Source: Nocardia brasiliensis
GTDB taxonomy: Bacteria; Actinomycetota; Actinomycetes; Mycobacteriales; Mycobacteriaceae
DNA: 64,000 nt
NCBI RefSeq assembly: GCF_011801125.1
Contig: NZ_CP046171.1
Coordinates: forward strand, 6,386,001 to 6,450,000
Direction: 5' to 3'
Position 1 is the first letter of the stretch; each line of letters begins with the position of its first letter. The position numbers and the translations under genes were made by a program. Below the pieces are notes generated by a model that worked only from the letters and a program-made list of their open reading frames with translations, did not search any database and was not told the DNA's origin. Below, piece by piece: positions 1 through 7,646 of this stretch.

Positions 1-1
1 G

Positions 2-415
2 CTGCGCACCGCCGAGCTGGCCGGGCTCACGATCACCGCGGTCGACGACGACCTGGCGGAGTGGGACTACGGCGACTACGAGGGCTTGACCACCCCCGAG
101 ATCCGCGAGAGCGCGCCAGGCTGGACCATCTGGACCGGCACGGTGCCGGGCGGCGAGTCCGCCGACGCGGTGCGCGCGCGGGCCGATCGGGTGCTCGCCT
201 CGGTGGAACCCCAACTGCCCGAACGCGATATCGTGCTCGTCGGGCACGGACACTTCTCCAGGGCGCTGATCGCCCGCTGGGCCGAATTCGAGCTCACGGA
301 GGGCCGCCGGTTCGCCATGTCGACCGGCGCGCTGACCGTGCTCGGCTATGAGCACCGAGTGCGTACCGTGCACGCGCACAATCTCGTTCCCACCAGCAAC
401 GGAGCAACACTGTGA
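2..415 (+). CDS. Histidine phosphatase family protein, 5' truncated by the window edge
   Basis: The reading frame is open from base 2 and gives 137 visible residues. The N-terminal RHG motif lies outside the window. What remains fits the histidine phosphatase (phosphoglycerate mutase-like) superfamily: an acidic EWDYGDYEG segment near the visible start and a GHGHFSRAL segment near residue 82, which carries the second active-site histidine. The likely role is hydrolysis of a small phosphate ester in the cytoplasm; the substrate cannot be read from this part. Its TGA overlaps the GTG of the downstream acetyltransferase (GTGA), so the two are probably co-translated. Superfamily is fairly sure, specific function unknown. 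Confidence 0.8.
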   Translation: MRTAELAGLTITAVDDDLAEWDYGDYEGLTTPEIRESAPGWTIWTGTVPGGESADAVRARADRVLASVEPQLPERDIVLVGHGHFSRALIARWAEFELTEGRRFAMSTGALTVLGYEHRVRTVHAHNLVPTSNGATL

Positions 416-897
416 CTGTAGAACTGCGCCGCGCCGTCCCCGCCGACGTGCCGGGACTGGTCCGCCTCATCGAGGATCTGGCCGAGTACGAGAAGGCGCG
501 CGAGGAGTGCACGATCACCGAAACTCAGCTCGACACCGCCCTTTTCGGGCCGGAGCCGAAGGTGTTCGGGCATGTGGTGAGCGAGGACGGCGAGCTGGTC
601 GGCTGCGCGATCTGGTTCCTCAACTTCTCCACCTGGGACGGCGTGCACGGGATCTACCTGGAGGACCTGTACGTCAAGCCGCAGACCCGAGGCAAAGGCT
701 ACGGCAAGGCGCTGCTCACCGCGCTGGCGCAGGAGGCGGTCGAGCACGGCTACAGCCGCCTGTCCTGGTCGGTGCTGACCTGGAACACCCCGTCCATCGA
801 TTTCTACGAATCCCTCGGCGCGGCAGCGCAAGACGAGTGGGTCGGCTATCGACTCTCCGGTGCGGCGCTCGACCGGCTGGCCAAGGACGGGCAGTAA
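412..897 (+). CDS. GNAT family N-acetyltransferase (diamine/SSAT-like)
   Basis: 161 residues, starting at a GTG that overlaps the upstream stop by four bases. The GNAT acetyl-CoA loop is clear at about residues 91-100 (QTRGKGYGKA), following the strand YLEDLYVKP, and motif B is at about 124-136 (WNTPSIDFYESLG). The pattern of LEDLYVKPxxRGKGxG followed by WNxPSIxFYxSLGA resembles the spermidine/spermine or thialysine acetyltransferase subgroup, so an amine substrate is plausible. Cytoplasmic, no membrane segment. Sits between a phosphatase and endonuclease V, which does not narrow the substrate. Confidence 0.85.
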   Translation: MTVELRRAVPADVPGLVRLIEDLAEYEKAREECTITETQLDTALFGPEPKVFGHVVSEDGELVGCAIWFLNFSTWDGVHGIYLEDLYVKPQTRGKGYGKALLTALAQEAVEHGYSRLSWSVLTWNTPSIDFYESLGAAAQDEWVGYRLSGAALDRLAKDGQ

Positions 898-908
898 GCA
901 CACCGACG

Positions 909-1589
909 ATGACATGGCTCGCACATCTCGACGAGACCGCATGGCCGACGACGCCGGAGCAGGCCATCGCGATCCAGGACGACCTGCGCACGAAGGTCGA
1001 AACATCCGGCCCGGCAGGCGAATTCCGCCGGGTCGCCGGACTCGACTGCGCCTATGCCGAGACCGGCGCGGTGGCGGCCGCGGTGGTGGTGCTGGACGCG
1101 ACCACGCTAGAGACCGTGGAAACCGCTGTCGCGCACGGTGTCTCACATTTTCCGTACTACCCCGGACTGCTCGCCTTCCGCGAACTGCCCACCACCATGC
1201 GGGCTTTGGCGCAGCTCACCACGCCGCCCGACCTGTTGGTCTGTGACGCACAGGGTTTGGCGCATCCGCGCCGCCTCGGCTTCGCCTGTCACATCGGCGT
1301 GCTCACCGGGGTGCCCGCCGTCGGCGTCGCGAAGTCGGTCTGGGGCGATTACGCCGAACCCGGCCCCGAGCGCGGCGCGCGCACCGACGTCACCATCGAC
1401 GGCGAGGTCGTCGGCAGCGCGCTGCGCACCAGGGCGGGCGTGAAGCCCGTCTTCGTCTCGATCGGCCATCGCATCGATCTCGACACCGCGTGCGCGCAGG
1501 TGCTCGCCCTCGCCCCGGCCTATCGCCTGCCGGAGACCACACGGCGCGCCGACTCGCTGTGCCGCGCGGCGTTAGGCCGTGTCTCATAG
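909..1589 (+). CDS. nfi: Endonuclease V (deoxyinosine 3' endonuclease)
   Basis: 226 residues, the usual length for the family. Endonuclease V cleaves the second phosphodiester bond 3' of deoxyinosine and starts repair of deaminated adenine. Visible motifs are AGLDCAY with the first metal-binding Asp at about D46, the PYYPGLLAFRE segment (residues 82-92, E92), and DAQGLAHPRRLGFACHIG from D113. The start chosen is ATG 909; the open frame upstream runs through the acetyltransferase in another phase and the codon before the ATG context is GTA, not a start. No good Shine-Dalgarno is visible. The last codons and stop lie inside an inverted repeat (1580-1625). Confidence 0.9.
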   Translation: MTWLAHLDETAWPTTPEQAIAIQDDLRTKVETSGPAGEFRRVAGLDCAYAETGAVAAAVVVLDATTLETVETAVAHGVSHFPYYPGLLAFRELPTTMRALAQLTTPPDLLVCDAQGLAHPRRLGFACHIGVLTGVPAVGVAKSVWGDYAEPGPERGARTDVTIDGEVVGSALRTRAGVKPVFVSIGHRIDLDTACAQVLALAPAYRLPETTRRADSLCRAALGRVS

Positions 1590-1625
1590 GTCGCACCGGA
1601 GGCGCCGGATGGGACTTATGAGACA
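1580..1625. terminator. Nine-base inverted repeat with nested hairpin
   Basis: TGTCTCATA at 1580-1588 pairs perfectly with TATGAGACA at 1617-1625, and the loop holds a nested CCGG..CCGG stem. It lies between the convergent ends of endonuclease V and the membrane protein gene. It could be a shared terminator. The sharp TGTCTCATA ends also look like ends of a small mobile-element remnant, but no element or target duplication is evident. Confidence 0.4.
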
Positions 1626-1665
1626 GGACCTGGCGGACGCGGTGACCAGCCAGGACTGCGGGACG

Positions 1666-2091
1666 TTACTCCGGTTCGACGCCGTAGTCCTCGGCCATCC
1701 ACCGGGTCGAGGCCGGGGCGAACAGCAGGATCAGGCTGCCCAGCGCCACGACACCGAGCACCGCGCCGAGCAGCGGCTGATGCGAGTCGGTGAGCAGCGA
1801 CCAGGTGACCGGGAGCAGCAGTAGTTGCGCGATGACCGCGATCGCACGGCCCCAACGCTTTCCGAGCAGCAGGCCGATACCAGCGGCGAGCACGGCGCCG
1901 CCGAGAATGCCGAACCAGGCGGCGGTGCCGTACCCGCTGGTCGCCGTCTGGTCGGCGCCGAGCAGCCCGCGCACGATCAACACCAGCGCCACGATCACCG
2001 CGACGCCGCCCTCCAGTGTCACCAGTGCGCCCGCCCCACGCACCGTCCTCGGCACGCCAGCGGAACCGTCACCTCTACCGATTTCAGCCAC
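1666..2091 (-). CDS. Small integral membrane protein, unknown function
   Basis: 141 residues starting MAEIGRGDG. About four hydrophobic segments are visible (near residues 22-42, 58-76, 82-98 and 106-125), with short charged loops and an acidic C-terminus ending in GVEPE, so it is a small multi-spanning membrane protein. Similar short proteins are common in mycolata, but I recognise no domain and assign no function. It is divergent from the DAG-kinase-like gene, leaving about 170 bases for both promoters. Confidence 0.75.
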   Translation of the reverse strand: MAEIGRGDGSAGVPRTVRGAGALVTLEGGVAVIVALVLIVRGLLGADQTATSGYGTAAWFGILGGAVLAAGIGLLLGKRWGRAIAVIAQLLLLPVTWSLLTDSHQPLLGAVLGVVALGSLILLFAPASTRWMAEDYGVEPE

Positions 2092-2259
2092 CCGCCAAGC
2101 CTAGGCCGTGCGCCGAAGTCCGGCCGGATGCCGCCGCGGTTCAGCTCGCCGCCCGGCAAGGCGGAGCAGGAGCCGATGCCGCTGCCGGGCGCCCGCCTCG
2201 CGGCCGGTCCGGTTCAGCGGCTTTTCGGACCGGTTCGGCGGCCAATTAAGCTGCGTGGC

Positions 2260-3204
2260 GTGCGGACCCTGCTGATCGTGAATCCGAATGCCACCTCGAC
2301 GACGCCGGCGACGCGGGACCTGCTGGCGCACGCGCTGGAGAGCCGCACCCAGCTGACCGTCGCGCACACCCAGCATCGCGGCCACGCCGCCGAACTGGCC
2401 CAGTGGGCCGCGACCAACGAGATGGACCTGATCGTCGTGCACGGCGGCGACGGGACGGTCAACGAGACCATCAACGGCTTCCTACCGCTGCCCGAGCTCA
2501 ACGACGGCCAGGCCTGGCTGCCCCGCCTCGGCGTGATCCCCGGCGGCTCGGCGAACGTGTTCGCGCGGGCGCTCGGCATCTCCCCCGACCCGGTGACCGC
2601 CACCAACCAGCTCATCGATCTGCTCACCCTGGACAAAGATCGGCGCATCGGCTTGGGCCTGGCCGACGACCGCTGGTTCACTTTCAGCGCGGGCGTCGGA
2701 CTGGACGCCAATGTGTGCGAGGCCATCGACGAAAGTCGCGCGGACGGAAAAACCGCGACGCCCGCCCGATATCTTCGAACAACTGTGCGACAGTTTTTCC
2801 GGGCCCGGCGAAAGGAACCGTCCGTCCGGATCGAAATCCCGGGCCACGAACCCGTCGACGAGGTGCATTACGCCTTCGTAACGAACACCACCCCGTGGAC
2901 CTACCTGAACACCACTCCGGTGCACACCAACCCGGGCACCAGGTTCGAAACAGGTCTCGGCGTGTTTGCCGTGCGTTCGATGGCAGTACTGCCTACACTG
3001 CTGCTTGCCAGACAGCTTTTGGCCGTCGATGGAAACCCCAAGTCCCGCAATTTGTTTCGTGAGGACAACGTTCCGTCCGTGCGTATCGAGACAAAGGAAC
3101 CCATCGGTCTGCAAATCGATGGCGACTTTATCGGCAAGCGCAACGTGGTGGATTTCACGGCGGTGCCCGCCGTCCTGGACGTCGTGGCGCCGCGACCAGC
3201 CTGA
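2260..3204 (+). CDS. Diacylglycerol kinase family (lipid kinase-like) protein
   Basis: 314 residues from GTG 2260. The family phosphorylates diacylglycerol, sphingoid or related lipids with ATP at the membrane face. The DAGK catalytic signature is clear: TLLIVNPNA at residues 3-11, VVHGGDGTVNE at about 59-69, and GVIPGGSANVFAR at about 91-103, followed by the C-terminal beta-sandwich domain ending with an IQIDGD-type motif (LQIDGDFIG). GTG 2260 was preferred because homologues begin at this strand; ATG 2176 in frame is an alternative. It sits directly upstream of whiB1, as Rv3218 does in M. tuberculosis. The natural lipid substrate is not known. Confidence 0.88.
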   Translation: MRTLLIVNPNATSTTPATRDLLAHALESRTQLTVAHTQHRGHAAELAQWAATNEMDLIVVHGGDGTVNETINGFLPLPELNDGQAWLPRLGVIPGGSANVFARALGISPDPVTATNQLIDLLTLDKDRRIGLGLADDRWFTFSAGVGLDANVCEAIDESRADGKTATPARYLRTTVRQFFRARRKEPSVRIEIPGHEPVDEVHYAFVTNTTPWTYLNTTPVHTNPGTRFETGLGVFAVRSMAVLPTLLLARQLLAVDGNPKSRNLFREDNVPSVRIETKEPIGLQIDGDFIGKRNVVDFTAVPAVLDVVAPRPA

Positions 3205-3350
3205 TGCAGAAAACGCACGAAAAACATCGTGGTTGCGCTGCGAAAACCGGGTAGAGCGAGTACAAAGGACCGGGCAGGTTCCCCCAGCGGGAGCCGTTGA
3301 GCGTGAGCTTCCCCACGGTGCACCAGATACCTATTGACATCTACGGTGTT

Positions 3351-3366
3351 CGTGAAAGCATTCACA
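3351..3366 (+). promoter_or_regulatory. CRP/GlxR-type binding site upstream of whiB1
   Basis: CGTGA-N6-TCACA (cgtgaaagcattcaca) matches the TGTGA-N6-TCACA half-sites of CRP-family regulators at nine of ten positions. It lies 90 bases before the whiB1 ATG, just downstream of a TTGACA hexamer at 3334-3339. M. tuberculosis whiB1 is known to be controlled by the cAMP receptor protein Rv3676, so conserved control is a reasonable inference. The rest of the 250-base gap holds no gene that I can see. Confidence 0.7.
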
Positions 3367-3455
3367 AGCAACCGTGCGGAAACATTCGAGTCGCACAAGT
3401 GAACGATCCACAAACCGTCGGCGCCCTTTGCGGCGCCCAGCAAAGGAGCAGAGGA

Positions 3456-3710
3456 ATGGACTGGCGCCACAAGGCCATCTGTCGCGACGAGGACCCCGAA
3501 CTGTTTTTCCCGGTGGGTAACAGCGGTCCTGCGCTCGCGCAGATTGCCGATGCCAAGCTGGTCTGCGCTCGCTGCCCCGTTACCGCTGACTGCCTGTCCT
3601 GGGCCCTGAAGTCCGGACAGGATGCCGGCGTGTGGGGCGGTATGAGCGAGGACGAGCGTCGGGCGCTGAAGCGTCGCAATGCGCGCACACGCACACGCAC
3701 CGTCGTCTGA
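3456..3710 (+). CDS. whiB1: WhiB1 iron-sulfur transcriptional regulator
   Basis: 84 residues, the same length as mycobacterial WhiB1. The four cluster ligands are at C9, C37, C40 and C46, giving the CxxC and CX5C pattern for a 4Fe-4S cluster. GVWGG (residues 58-62) and a basic C-terminal tail (KRRNARTRTRT) form the DNA- and sigma-binding part. WhiB1 is an essential nitric-oxide-sensitive regulator that contacts the housekeeping sigma factor. The ATG at 3456 has a good ribosome site (AAAGGAGCAGAGGA); the longer upstream frame is not needed. A CRP-type box lies 90 bases upstream and strong hairpins follow the stop. Confidence 0.95.
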   Translation: MDWRHKAICRDEDPELFFPVGNSGPALAQIADAKLVCARCPVTADCLSWALKSGQDAGVWGGMSEDERRALKRRNARTRTRTVV

Positions 3711-3726
3711 GCAGACGTTCGGTTTT

Positions 3727-3789
3727 ACCGGACCCGTCAGCCCGGTCCGGTAAGCGCATTTCAGCCCGGCACCCCAGAGGTGCCGGGCT
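3727..3789. terminator. Double hairpin terminator between whiB1 and pdtaS
   Basis: Two stem-loops follow the whiB1 stop. ACCGGAC (3727-3733) pairs with GTCCGGT (3745-3751). AGCCCGGCACC (3763-3773) pairs with GGTGCCGGGCT (3779-3789) around a five-base loop, followed by ATCTTG. They separate the convergent whiB1 and pdtaS genes and could serve both strands. Confidence 0.8.
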
Positions 3790-3823
3790 ATCTTGTGCCC
3801 CAAGGCATCCGACGAAGTAGCAC

Positions 3824-5338
3824 CTAACGGCCCGAACGTCGCCCGAGCGGCACCCGCAGCACGGCGTCGGTCCCGATGTCCGCACCGGGATGCAGACCGA
3901 TCGAACCGCCGAGCTCGGCGGTGACCAACGTCCGCACGATCTGCAGGCCGAGCCGATCGGAGGACTCCAGGCTGAATCCGGCGGGCAGACCGCGTCCGTC
4001 ATCGCTGATGATCACATCGAGCCAGCGCGCCGACCGCTCGGAACGGATTGTCACCGAACCGTTCTCGCCCGAATCGAAGGCGTGCTCGATCGCGTTCTGC
4101 ACCAGCTCGGTCAACACCATCACCAGCGGCGTGGCCCGCTCCGCGGAGAAGACACCCAGCGAGCCCGCCCGGCGCACCTTGATCCGCGCGGTGTGCACCG
4201 TCGCCACATCGGCCATGATCGGCAGCAGCCGGTCCACCACCTCGTCCAGGTCGACCTCTTCGTCCACCGACATCGACAGCATCTCGTGCACCGAGGCGAT
4301 CGAGGTGACCCGGCGCACCGACTCGGTCAGCGCGACCTGCGCCTCCTCGTTCTCGGTCCGGCGCGCCTGCAGACGCAACAGCGCCGCGACGGTCTGCAGG
4401 TTGTTCTTCACCCGGTGGTGGATCTCCCGGATGGTGGCGTCCTTGCTGAGCAGCGCGCGGTCGCGGCGCTTGACCTCGGTGACATCACGCACCAGCACCG
4501 CGGCCCCGGCCAGCTCCCCGTGCGGGCGCAACACCAGGGTGCGCAGCAGCACGGTCGCGCCACGCGCCTCCACCTCCATCCGGCGCCCGGTGCGCCCGGC
4601 GAGCGCGGCCTGGATGTCCCCGACCACCTCCTGCGCATCGAACGGGTCGGTGATCAGCGAACGAGTCAGCACCGCCAGATCCTGGCCTGCCAGATCGGCC
4701 TGCAATCCCATCCGGTGATAGGCCGACAGCGCGTTCGGGCTGGCGTAGACGACGATGCCCGCGGTATCGAGCCGGATGAAACCGTCGCCGGCGCGCGGAC
4801 TCGAATGCGTGGCCGCGCGGTCCTCGGTGGTCGGGAAGGTGCCGTCGGCGATCATCTGGCACAGGTCGTCCGCGCAAGCGACATAGGCGATTTCGAGCGT
4901 GCTGCGCACCCGGGAACGCTGCACGTCGGTATCCCGGCTCAGCACCGCGATCACATCGTCGCCGCAGCGCACCGGGATCGCCTCACGCACCGCGTGCACC
5001 GGGGTGGGGTGATAGACCCCGGAGGTCTCCACGTCGTGATCGGCCCGCACGATCTTGCCCGACATCAACGCGTCGAACACCTGCGGATGATCGGCCTGCA
5101 ACGCCAACGTGCCAACCAGATCCTCCTGGTGCACGGTCGGCGCGGTCGTCGGACGGCACTGCGCGACACACACGATGTCGGCGCCCTCCGCGATCGGACC
5201 CGCCCCGACCCACAACAGCAGATCGGCGAACGAGAGATCGGCGAGCAGCTGCCAATCACCCACCACCCGCTGCAAATGATCCACGGCGACGCCGGGTAGA
5301 TCGGTGTGTTCGGCTAGAAGTTCACTCAGAGTCGCCAT
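3824..5338 (-). CDS. pdtaS: Sensor histidine kinase PdtaS (GAF-PAS-HisKA_2)
   Basis: 504 residues with no membrane segment, so a soluble sensor kinase. Order: GAF-like domain at about 10-150, PAS domain at about 180-290, HisKA_2 dimerisation domain with the phospho-acceptor motif REIHHRVKNNLQT (H307 or H308), and an ATPase domain with LTELVQNAIEHAF and ISDDGRGLPAGF. In mycobacteria PdtaS pairs with the RNA-binding antiterminator PdtaR, encoded elsewhere; no partner is in this window. It is convergent with whiB1 and sits next to the biotin/lipoyl carrier gene, as in the Rv3219-Rv3221c region. Confidence 0.93.
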   Translation of the reverse strand: MATLSELLAEHTDLPGVAVDHLQRVVGDWQLLADLSFADLLLWVGAGPIAEGADIVCVAQCRPTTAPTVHQEDLVGTLALQADHPQVFDALMSGKIVRADHDVETSGVYHPTPVHAVREAIPVRCGDDVIAVLSRDTDVQRSRVRSTLEIAYVACADDLCQMIADGTFPTTEDRAATHSSPRAGDGFIRLDTAGIVVYASPNALSAYHRMGLQADLAGQDLAVLTRSLITDPFDAQEVVGDIQAALAGRTGRRMEVEARGATVLLRTLVLRPHGELAGAAVLVRDVTEVKRRDRALLSKDATIREIHHRVKNNLQTVAALLRLQARRTENEEAQVALTESVRRVTSIASVHEMLSMSVDEEVDLDEVVDRLLPIMADVATVHTARIKVRRAGSLGVFSAERATPLVMVLTELVQNAIEHAFDSGENGSVTIRSERSARWLDVIISDDGRGLPAGFSLESSDRLGLQIVRTLVTAELGGSIGLHPGADIGTDAVLRVPLGRRSGR

Positions 5339-5360
5339 CGGGTTCTACCGCCGCAGTCGC

Positions 5361-5576
5361 TCAGGAGATCACAGCGATCAGATGGCCCGCCTTGATGGCG
5401 TCGCCCTCTTCGACGCCGATCGAGGTCACCGTCCCACCGACCTCGGCCAGCACCGGGATCTCCATCTTCATCGACTCCAAGATGACCAAGGTGTCCCCCT
5501 CGCGCACGACATCCCCGACCTTGGCCACGACCTGATAGACCACCGACACCAGCTCCGCGAGCACTTCCTCAGCCAT
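5361..5576 (-). CDS. Biotin/lipoyl-binding carrier protein (TB7.3 type)
   Basis: 71 residues, a free-standing biotinyl/lipoyl domain. The modification motif ESMKMEIPV puts the target lysine at K37, and the flanking VREGDTLVILE and GDAIKAGHLIAVIS strands complete the barrel. M. tuberculosis Rv3221c (TB7.3) is the same size and in the same place, and is biotinylated. No carboxylase subunit is encoded nearby, so its enzyme partner is unknown. ATG 5576 is preferred over the longer frame because homologues begin MAEEV and a GGGGTG ribosome site lies just upstream. Confidence 0.92.
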   Translation of the reverse strand: MAEEVLAELVSVVYQVVAKVGDVVREGDTLVILESMKMEIPVLAEVGGTVTSIGVEEGDAIKAGHLIAVIS

Positions 5577-5709
5577 GACACCCCATTCACTCGGTTGGTC
5601 GGACAGCTCGCTCGCCGGAACGAACCGCCCTGCCGCGCGGCCTGCATCCGCTGGAACTACAGCCAACCACACATGAAACAATGGCCTTCAATCAGAAGGG
5701 AGACTACTT

Positions 5710-5784
5710 ATGGGTAAGCGCGGACGTAAGAAGCGTAGTCGCAAGGGCAACGCGGCCAACCACGGCAAGCGACCCAACTCTTGA
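5710..5784 (+). CDS. 50S ribosomal protein bL37 (24 residues)
   Basis: A 24-residue, strongly basic peptide starting MGKRGRKKRSRK and ending NHGKRPNS. It matches the small mycobacterial large-subunit protein bL37, which I recall as MAKRGRKKRDRK...ANHGKRPNA from M. smegmatis ribosome structures. The ATG has a GAAGGGAG ribosome site nine bases upstream and a strong terminator lies just after the stop, so it is a complete monocistronic unit. The gene is easily missed because of its size. It lies between the TB7.3-type gene and rshA. Confidence 0.9.
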   Translation: MGKRGRKKRSRKGNAANHGKRPNS

Positions 5785-5790
5785 GTTACT

Positions 5791-5824
5791 CGTGCGGCCC
5801 GCCTCATCGGAGGCGGGCCGCACG
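5791..5824. terminator. Strong hairpin terminator after bL37
   Basis: CGTGCGGCCCGCCT (5791-5804) pairs perfectly with AGGCGGGCCGCACG (5811-5824) around a six-base loop. It follows the bL37 stop by six bases and lies just past the end of the convergent rshA gene, so it probably ends both transcripts. Confidence 0.85.
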
Positions 5825-5846
5825 TAACGATTATTCGGGGGGCGAC

Positions 5847-6146
5847 TCAGGAGTCGGAGGTCTCGGCTCGCTGGGTCTCGACCGCGGTGACGGTGACCGA
5901 GCGTCGGATCTCGATGGTCAGCCGGTCCCGTAGACCTTCGGGGGCGCGGTCGCCGCCGCACTTGCGGCTCAGCAGGCCCTTGATCTTCTCCTCGATGCCG
6001 TAGGCCTCGATGCAGGGCGAGCAATGGTCCATGTGGTGCTGCAACCGAGCACGGGTCTCCTCGTTGCATTCCCCGTCGAGCATCAGCCAGATATCGGTGA
6101 GCACGGCGGTGCAGTCGAGATCCATGTCGGGGTCACGCTCAGTCAC
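5847..6146 (-). CDS. rshA: Mycothiol-system anti-sigma factor (RsrA/RshA family, ZAS domain)
   Basis: 99 residues. It binds and inactivates the SigH/SigR sigma factor until thiol oxidation releases it. The zinc-associated anti-sigma motif is present as H38-x3-C42-x2-C45 (HMDHCSPC), with a further conserved Cys at C12. The GTG start overlaps the sigH stop as GTGA, giving tight translational coupling in a sigH-rshA operon. Size and cysteine layout agree with RshA of M. tuberculosis and RsrA of Streptomyces. Confidence 0.93.
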   Translation of the reverse strand: MTERDPDMDLDCTAVLTDIWLMLDGECNEETRARLQHHMDHCSPCIEAYGIEEKIKGLLSRKCGGDRAPEGLRDRLTIEIRRSVTVTAVETQRAETSDS

Positions 6147-6781
6147 TGCTTAACCTCCTGGCGTTCCCCCGAACGATTGAATCCACGTTCGCGCGCCACG
6201 TCGGCGAGCAAACCCTTGAGCTGCTTGCGGCCGCGGTGCAGCCGGGACATCACGGTACCGATGGGGGTGCCCATGATGTCGGCGATTTCCTTGTACGGGA
6301 AGCCTTCGACGTCGGCGTAGTACACGGCCATCCGGAATTCCTCCGGCAGCTCCTGCAACGCGGCCTTGATGTCGTCGTCGGGCAGCGCGTCCAACGCCTC
6401 GACCTCGGCCGAGCGCAGACCCTGTGAGGTGTGCTCGGCGGTGGCCGCCAGCTGCCAGTCGGTGATCTCGTCGGTCGGGTACTGCGCGGGCTGGCGCTGC
6501 TTCTTGCGGTAGGAGTTGATGTAGGTGTTGGTCAGGATCCGATACAGCCAGGCACGCAGGTTGGTGCCCTCCTTGAAGGACTTGAACCCCTGGAACGCCT
6601 TGACGTAGGTCTCCTGCACCAGGTCCTCGGCGTCGGCCGGGTTCCTGGTCATCCGCAGCGCGGCACCGTAGAGCTGGTCGAGCAGCGGGAGCGCGTCACG
6701 CTCGAACCGCTGGGCCAGCTCGGTATCGTCGACCGCGGCGGCACCGACACCGTCGGTCACCACGTCATCGTCGCTCGTCAC
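6143..6781 (-). CDS. sigH: ECF sigma factor SigH/SigR (thiol-oxidative and heat stress)
   Basis: From GTG 6781 it is 212 residues, close to M. tuberculosis SigH (216). Region 2 is clear ([57 protein letters not shown]) and region 4 contains [23 protein letters not shown] and [21 protein letters not shown] 6781 has an AAGGGACAGG ribosome site. The frame stays open upstream, and GTG 6901 (AAGGAG, six-base spacing) or ATG 6937 would give a form with 40-52 extra residues. A SigR-type promoter at 6988-7014 starts the transcript upstream of all three starts, so the gene is probably autoregulated and may make two isoforms. It overlaps rshA by four bases. Confidence 0.92.
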   Translation of the reverse strand: MTSDDDVVTDGVGAAAVDDTELAQRFERDALPLLDQLYGAALRMTRNPADAEDLVQETYVKAFQGFKSFKEGTNLRAWLYRILTNTYINSYRKKQRQPAQYPTDEITDWQLAATAEHTSQGLRSAEVEALDALPDDDIKAALQELPEEFRMAVYYADVEGFPYKEIADIMGTPIGTVMSRLHRGRKQLKGLLADVARERGFNRSGERQEVKQ

Positions 6782-6987
6782 ACCTGTCCCTTCGATCGCC
6801 GTACCTGCCAAATCTACCGGCAACGGCATCGCGACCGGGAATCCGGCATCCATCGGCGAGGTCCTCGTCCGCACCGGACGTTCGTCGAGCAGCAAGGGCA
6901 CCGACATCTCCTTCACGTCGTTCACGGGCCGATTCATAGGCGGCCGGCGGGCCTTTCGACCTGGCCGAGCACTGTGTATCCGCTTGC

Positions 6988-7014
6988 AACATGCGCGGGC
7001 GGTCCGGTGTTCCC
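6988..7014 (-). promoter_or_regulatory. SigH/SigR-type promoter for sigH-rshA
   Basis: On the minus strand the sequence reads GGGAAC (7014-7009), an 18-base spacer, then GTT (6990-6988). This is the spacing and sequence of SigR/SigH promoters (GGAAT/C-N18-GTT). The transcript would begin near 6980 and run into sigH, indicating autoactivation. It also lies within the upstream region of the divergent YbaK gene. Confidence 0.75.
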
Positions 7015-7079
7015 GCCGCGGGCGCGCACGCCGGAAAATCGCTGCCGTCGCGAGTGCGCGCGCCGTTAAGGTGTGCGCC

Positions 7080-7574
7080 ATGGCAGGAGGCTCTACACCG
7101 GCGGTGCGCGCGCTGACCAAGGCACGGGTGGATCATCGCGTGCACGCCTACACCCACGACCCACGGTCGGACTCCTACGGGACCGAGGCGGTGGACGCGC
7201 TCGCCGCGAGCCTGGGACTGGACGCGGCGCAGATCTTCAAGACGCTGGTCATCGAACTGTCCACGGGAACGCTCGCGGTCGCGGTGCTCCCGGTGCCGAA
7301 CACGTTGTCGCTCAAGGCCGCCGCGGCCGCGCTCGGCGCGCCCAAGGCGAGCATGGCGGACAAGGTGAAGGCCGAGCGGAGCACCGGCTACGTGCTCGGC
7401 GGGATCTCCCCGCTCGGGCAGCGCAAGCCGTTGCCGACGGTGATCGATGACTCCGCGCTGTCCTGGGACCGCGTCCTGTGCAGCGCGGGACGCCGCGGCC
7501 TGGAGATCGAACTGGCCCCCGCCGAGCTGATCCGGCTGGCCGCCGCGGTGACCGCCACGATACGGACGGTGTAA
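7080..7574 (+). CDS. YbaK/EbsC family Cys-tRNA(Pro)/aminoacyl-tRNA deacylase
   Basis: 164 residues from ATG 7080. The YbaK fold is recognisable from [21 protein letters not shown], the IFKTLVI segment with the conserved substrate-binding lysine (about K58), [22 protein letters not shown], and the [14 protein letters not shown] motif near residues 103-116. The family hydrolyses mischarged tRNA, chiefly Cys-tRNA(Pro), in trans. It is divergent from sigH and shares its upstream region, as YbaK-like Rv3224A/B lies near sigH in M. tuberculosis (from memory). Confidence 0.88.
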   Translation: MAGGSTPAVRALTKARVDHRVHAYTHDPRSDSYGTEAVDALAASLGLDAAQIFKTLVIELSTGTLAVAVLPVPNTLSLKAAAAALGAPKASMADKVKAERSTGYVLGGISPLGQRKPLPTVIDDSALSWDRVLCSAGRRGLEIELAPAELIRLAAAVTATIRTV

Positions 7575-7646
7575 AGCCGGGAATTCGCGACAACCTGTGC
7601 GTCAATGGACGAGCCAGATTCGTCCGACTCGAGGATGTGATGCGAA

